Positions 60,749-64,000 of a stretch of DNA of 64,000 nucleotides are shown here, piece after piece; positions within the stretch are counted from its first letter, which is position 1, and each line of letters starts with the position of its first letter. Location of the stretch: assembly GCA_001314865.1 (NCBI GenBank), contig LJZR01000012.1, forward strand, positions 92,223 to 156,222, given 5' to 3'. The notes beneath the pieces are model-generated. The model was not told where the DNA came from and did not search any database. It saw only the letters and a program-made list of their open reading frames with translations. A program made the position numbers and the translations under genes. The stretch is from Phormidesmis priestleyi Ana. GTDB lineage: Bacteria; Cyanobacteriota; Cyanobacteriia; Phormidesmidales; Phormidesmidaceae.

Positions 60749-62363
60749 CGCCGTCATCTATCAAATTTATCCCCGTAGCTTTAATGACAGTAGCGGCAGC
60801 GGCGTGGGAGACTTACGCGGCATTTTGCAAAAGCTCGACTATGTTGAATCATTGGGGGTCGATGCCCTGTGGATTTCACCCTTTTTTAAGTCGCCAATGA
60901 AAGACTTTGGCTACGATATCTCTGACTATCGCGCGATTGATCCGATGTTTGGCACCATGGCAGATTTTGACGCGCTGCTAGCGGCTGTGCATGACCGTGG
61001 GATGAAGCTGCTGATAGACCAAGTGTGGAACCACACCTCAGATGCTCATGAGTGGTTTCAAGAGAGTCGCAGCGATCGCACCAACCCCAAGGCAGACTGG
61101 TATGTATGGGCCGATCCTAAAGCCGACGGATCGCCGCCGAATAACTGGCAATCGGCCTTTGGTGGCAGCGCCTGGGCCTGGGAACCAGCCAGAGAACAGT
61201 ACTACCTGCATAATTTTTTGGTCTCTCAGGCCGATTTGAACTGGTACAACCCGGCGGTTGTAGAAGAGATTTTAGCGATCGCCTCCTTTTGGCTCGACAA
61301 AGGCGTCGATGGCTTTCGCCTAGATGTGGTCAACTTTTTTATGTACGACCGCGAGCTGCGCGACAATCCGCAGCGCCCCGCGACTATTCCCAGGCCCGAC
61401 GGCGCATCGGCCAAAGATCCATTTTTTGACTATATCAATCTGTACAACATTTGCCAGCCCGAAACGCTCGATACCTTAACCCAAATCCGAGCGCACCTCA
61501 ATCGCTATCCGGGTGTCACCACCCTCGCTGAAATCAGCAGCGCCGAAGACACCCTGCTCGCCTCTAGCCAGTATGTTAGCGACGAGCGGCTGCATATGGC
61601 CTACAATTCATCGCTCATGACCGATGAACCCCTGACTCAGCAGCGGTTGTCGCAGCTCATCCAGCGGGTTGAAGATTTGTTTGGCGACAACATTCTCTGC
61701 TGGACGGCGGGCACGCACGACTTTCCTCGGCTCAAAAGCCGCTGGCAGCAGTCCAACCAAATCGCGGCGTTTAACCAGCAGGCGTTCGACCATATGCTCG
61801 TGGCTTTGCTGATTAGCCTGCGAGGCAGCTGCTGCATTTATCAGGGCGATGAATTGGGCCTAAGCCAAGCCGAAATTCCTCACGACAAAATGCAAGATCC
61901 CTTTGGCATTGCGGGCTATCCCCATGTTTTGGGTCGCGATGGCTCACGCACGCCCATGCCTTGGCATGCGGGGCAGCATCAGGCAGGCTTTACCGATCAT
62001 CCAGAACCCTGGCTACCTATCCCGGCTGATCACCTAGCCATTTCGGTGGATCAACAAAACCAAGACAGCCACTCTTTGTTGAATAAATATCGCCAAATGA
62101 TCCGCTGGCGTCAGCAGCAGCCCGCCCTGCGCGATGGTCAGTTGACTCTACTAGAGACCGCGCCACCCGTGCTCGGCTTTATTCGCCAATCGGCAGAACA
62201 ATCTGTGGTTTGCCTTTTTAACATCAGCGCCGAAGTCGTCAACTACGATGTGAGCCCCTTTGATCCGTTTGAGATCGATCCGGCGACGGGATTTATCAAT
62301 CGGCGCTACGACAACCTTGTAGAACTCCCTGCCTATGGGGTATTTTTCGCTGAGCTAAAGTAA
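60711..62363 (+). CDS. GH13 alpha-glucosidase-like protein, copy 2
   Basis: [50 protein letters not shown]...[11 protein letters not shown]...[10 protein letters not shown]. Confidence 0.9.
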   Translation: [550 protein letters not shown]

Positions 62364-62410
62364 CCATACGGCGCTTTGCAAGCAAAAATTAGCCCAAAAC
62401 TAAAAGAGAA

Positions 62411-63049
62411 TCAGAAGAAGAAGCGATCGCGTCTTGGCGGAGCATCGATATTGAATCGTTCGATGCCTGCATATTGGCCTTCGGTAGCACCTGCCGGAAA
62501 GGCCGTTAGCCGATACTGATAGAGGCCCTCATGAGGGTTACGAGCTTTAAGCGCAACCGTTACCTGCCTACCCGGTGCAACAGGCGGATCAAATTCCACC
62601 GTGAGGGTTCTGTCCGACTCGCGATCAACCGTGCTGATAGGGAACGGCTGTCGGCTGCTGGCATCAAAAGCGTAGCTGTCATTTGGCCGATAGCGGGGAT
62701 AGTCTACGCCTTCAATTTGCTCAAAAACGAGCTTTGCTAAAGGTTCTACGGCATCCGCTGGAAAGTGAACCGTAAACAGATACTCGGTGCGGCGATACTG
62801 CCAGTCGATAGGGATACGAATGTTAGTAACGCGCAGCGGCCTGCGAAAGCTAATGTTTGGATTGGTTGCTGGCGTTAGCCCAGGCGTTTCATTAACCGGC
62901 TGAGGGGCTTGAGCGAGCGAGGTGTTTGGGTGGCTGGGGGTGGCGTTTGTTTGGGCGATGGTCGGCAGGTAAACGGCTGACCCAATCGACAGAATGAGTG
63001 AGCCTGTAAGGGCTTTAAGGGCTTTAGGGTAAAAAGAGGATTTGAACAT
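62411..63049 (-). CDS. DUF2808 family secreted protein
   Basis: Signal peptide; 'YLFTVHFPADAVEPLAKLVFEQIEGVDYPRYRPNDSYAF'; ORF opens at 63082. Confidence 0.85.
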   Translation of the reverse strand: MFKSSFYPKALKALTGSLILSIGSAVYLPTIAQTNATPSHPNTSLAQAPQPVNETPGLTPATNPNISFRRPLRVTNIRIPIDWQYRRTEYLFTVHFPADAVEPLAKLVFEQIEGVDYPRYRPNDSYAFDASSRQPFPISTVDRESDRTLTVEFDPPVAPGRQVTVALKARNPHEGLYQYRLTAFPAGATEGQYAGIERFNIDAPPRRDRFFF

Positions 63050-63268
63050 GAGTTGAATAGGTAAGTAACCCAGTGTAATCAAATTAAAGATGAAACAGAA
63101 TCACTGCATTGCCCTCACGATTACCCTCACTATTGCCCTCATAGGTTTAATGATGCTGAGCTACTCATAAGGAATGGGACAGGAGGAGTTGGGCAAGAGA
63201 AGTTGGGCAGGAGGAGGGGGACAGGAGGAGTTGATCTTGATAGTGTCCTAGCTGTCATGATAGCTGAA

Positions 63269-63305
63269 GCCCTCATCCCCAGCCCTTCTCCCTGAGGGTG
63301 AGGGC
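63269..63305. repeat. Palindromic intergenic element gccctcatccccagcccttctccctgagggtgagggc
   Basis: gccctca (63269-63275)/tgagggc (63299-63305); resembles a widespread intergenic palindrome type. Confidence 0.6.
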
Positions 63306-63357
63306 CCGTATTGTGTTGCCACAGCCAGAAGACAGAGGAGATAAAGGAGATGACAGC

Positions 63358-63894
63358 ATGAAAATTACATTTCCAGAACGGTCATTAGTGCTATTGATGG
63401 GGGCTTCGGGCTCCGGCAAATCTACATTTGCGCGTCAGCATTTTTTGGCAACTGAAGTTCTTTCTTCGGATCATTATCGGGCGGTGGTGGCGGATGATGA
63501 AAGCGACCAGAGCGCCACAAAAGATGCGTTTGAAGTGCTGCACTATATTGCCGCTAAGCGGCTAGCAGGGGGGCGGCTCACCGTGATAGATGCGACCAAT
63601 GTGCAGCCGTTTGCTCGCGAGTCGCTGTTAAAGCTCGCGCAAGAGCATCATTTTTATGTAGTGATCATCGCGCTCAATGTACCCGAAGCCGTTTGCCATG
63701 CGCGAAATCAGCAGCGGCCTCATCGGCAGGTAGAGCCGCATGTGGTGAGCGGGCAAGTGCAAGACTTGGAGCAATCGCTTCAAACCCTTAAACAAGAAAA
63801 CATTGACTATATTTACATCCTCAATTCCGCAGCAGAGATTGACGCAGTTGAAATAAATCGACAGCCAACACTAAGTAGCTCAGCATATAAGTAG
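63358..63894 (+). CDS. P-loop AAA/polynucleotide-kinase-like protein
   Basis: MKITFPERSLVLLMGASGSGKSTFARQHFLATEVLSSDHYR; LTVIDATNVQPFARESLL; ORF opens at 63298. Confidence 0.82.
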   Translation: MKITFPERSLVLLMGASGSGKSTFARQHFLATEVLSSDHYRAVVADDESDQSATKDAFEVLHYIAAKRLAGGRLTVIDATNVQPFARESLLKLAQEHHFYVVIIALNVPEAVCHARNQQRPHRQVEPHVVSGQVQDLEQSLQTLKQENIDYIYILNSAAEIDAVEINRQPTLSSSAYK

Positions 63895-64000
63895 CTCAGC
63901 ATATAACAATAGTCCGGACAGAAAAGCGAGAGAAATAGTCAAGAAAGCCATTTAGGCATAAGGTTTAGTTAACAAAACCAACCACCTGAATGGCTATGGC

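Overview
Cyanobacterial chromosome window, judged from phycocyanin, chlH, psb28, pcyA, abundant HIP1 (GCGATCGC) sites and many cyanobacteria-typical DUF families. The most interesting segment is positions 1-11.8 kb. A histidine-kinase C-terminus is followed by a CheY-like single receiver, a 647-aa REC-OmpR-HPt-(pseudoREC)-REC regulator, pcyA, a first phycocyanin operon (cpcB-cpcA-linker-linker-cpcD), a second phycocyanin set (cpcB-cpcA-linker-linker) and cpcG. The order and domain architecture match the RcaE/RcaF/RcaC chromatic-acclimation phosphorelay and its targets. Close matches to the RcaC-binding 'L box' (TTGCACA-N4-TTGCACA, exact 4-bp spacer) lie upstream of pcyA and of the first cpcB, and I saw no other paired copy. 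The rest of the window is mostly housekeeping and photosynthesis genes: chlH, dnaK, hliP, a stand-alone PCP_red protein, moaB, psb28, coaE, cobA-hemD, NDH-2, aspartokinase, a MscS channel, argZ/agrE, an isoaspartyl peptidase and two GH13 enzymes. It also holds a CHASE2-GGDEF-EAL protein beside tandem DUF928 genes, a degenerate-motif N6-MTase-like protein and several uncharacterised proteins. A second window-wide signal is many locus-specific short tandem repeats (period about 10-24 bp) in intergenic regions and, in frame, at protein linkers. I saw no CRISPR array, rRNA, tRNA or transposase. Functional statements are homology-style recognition from sequence alone; no search was run.
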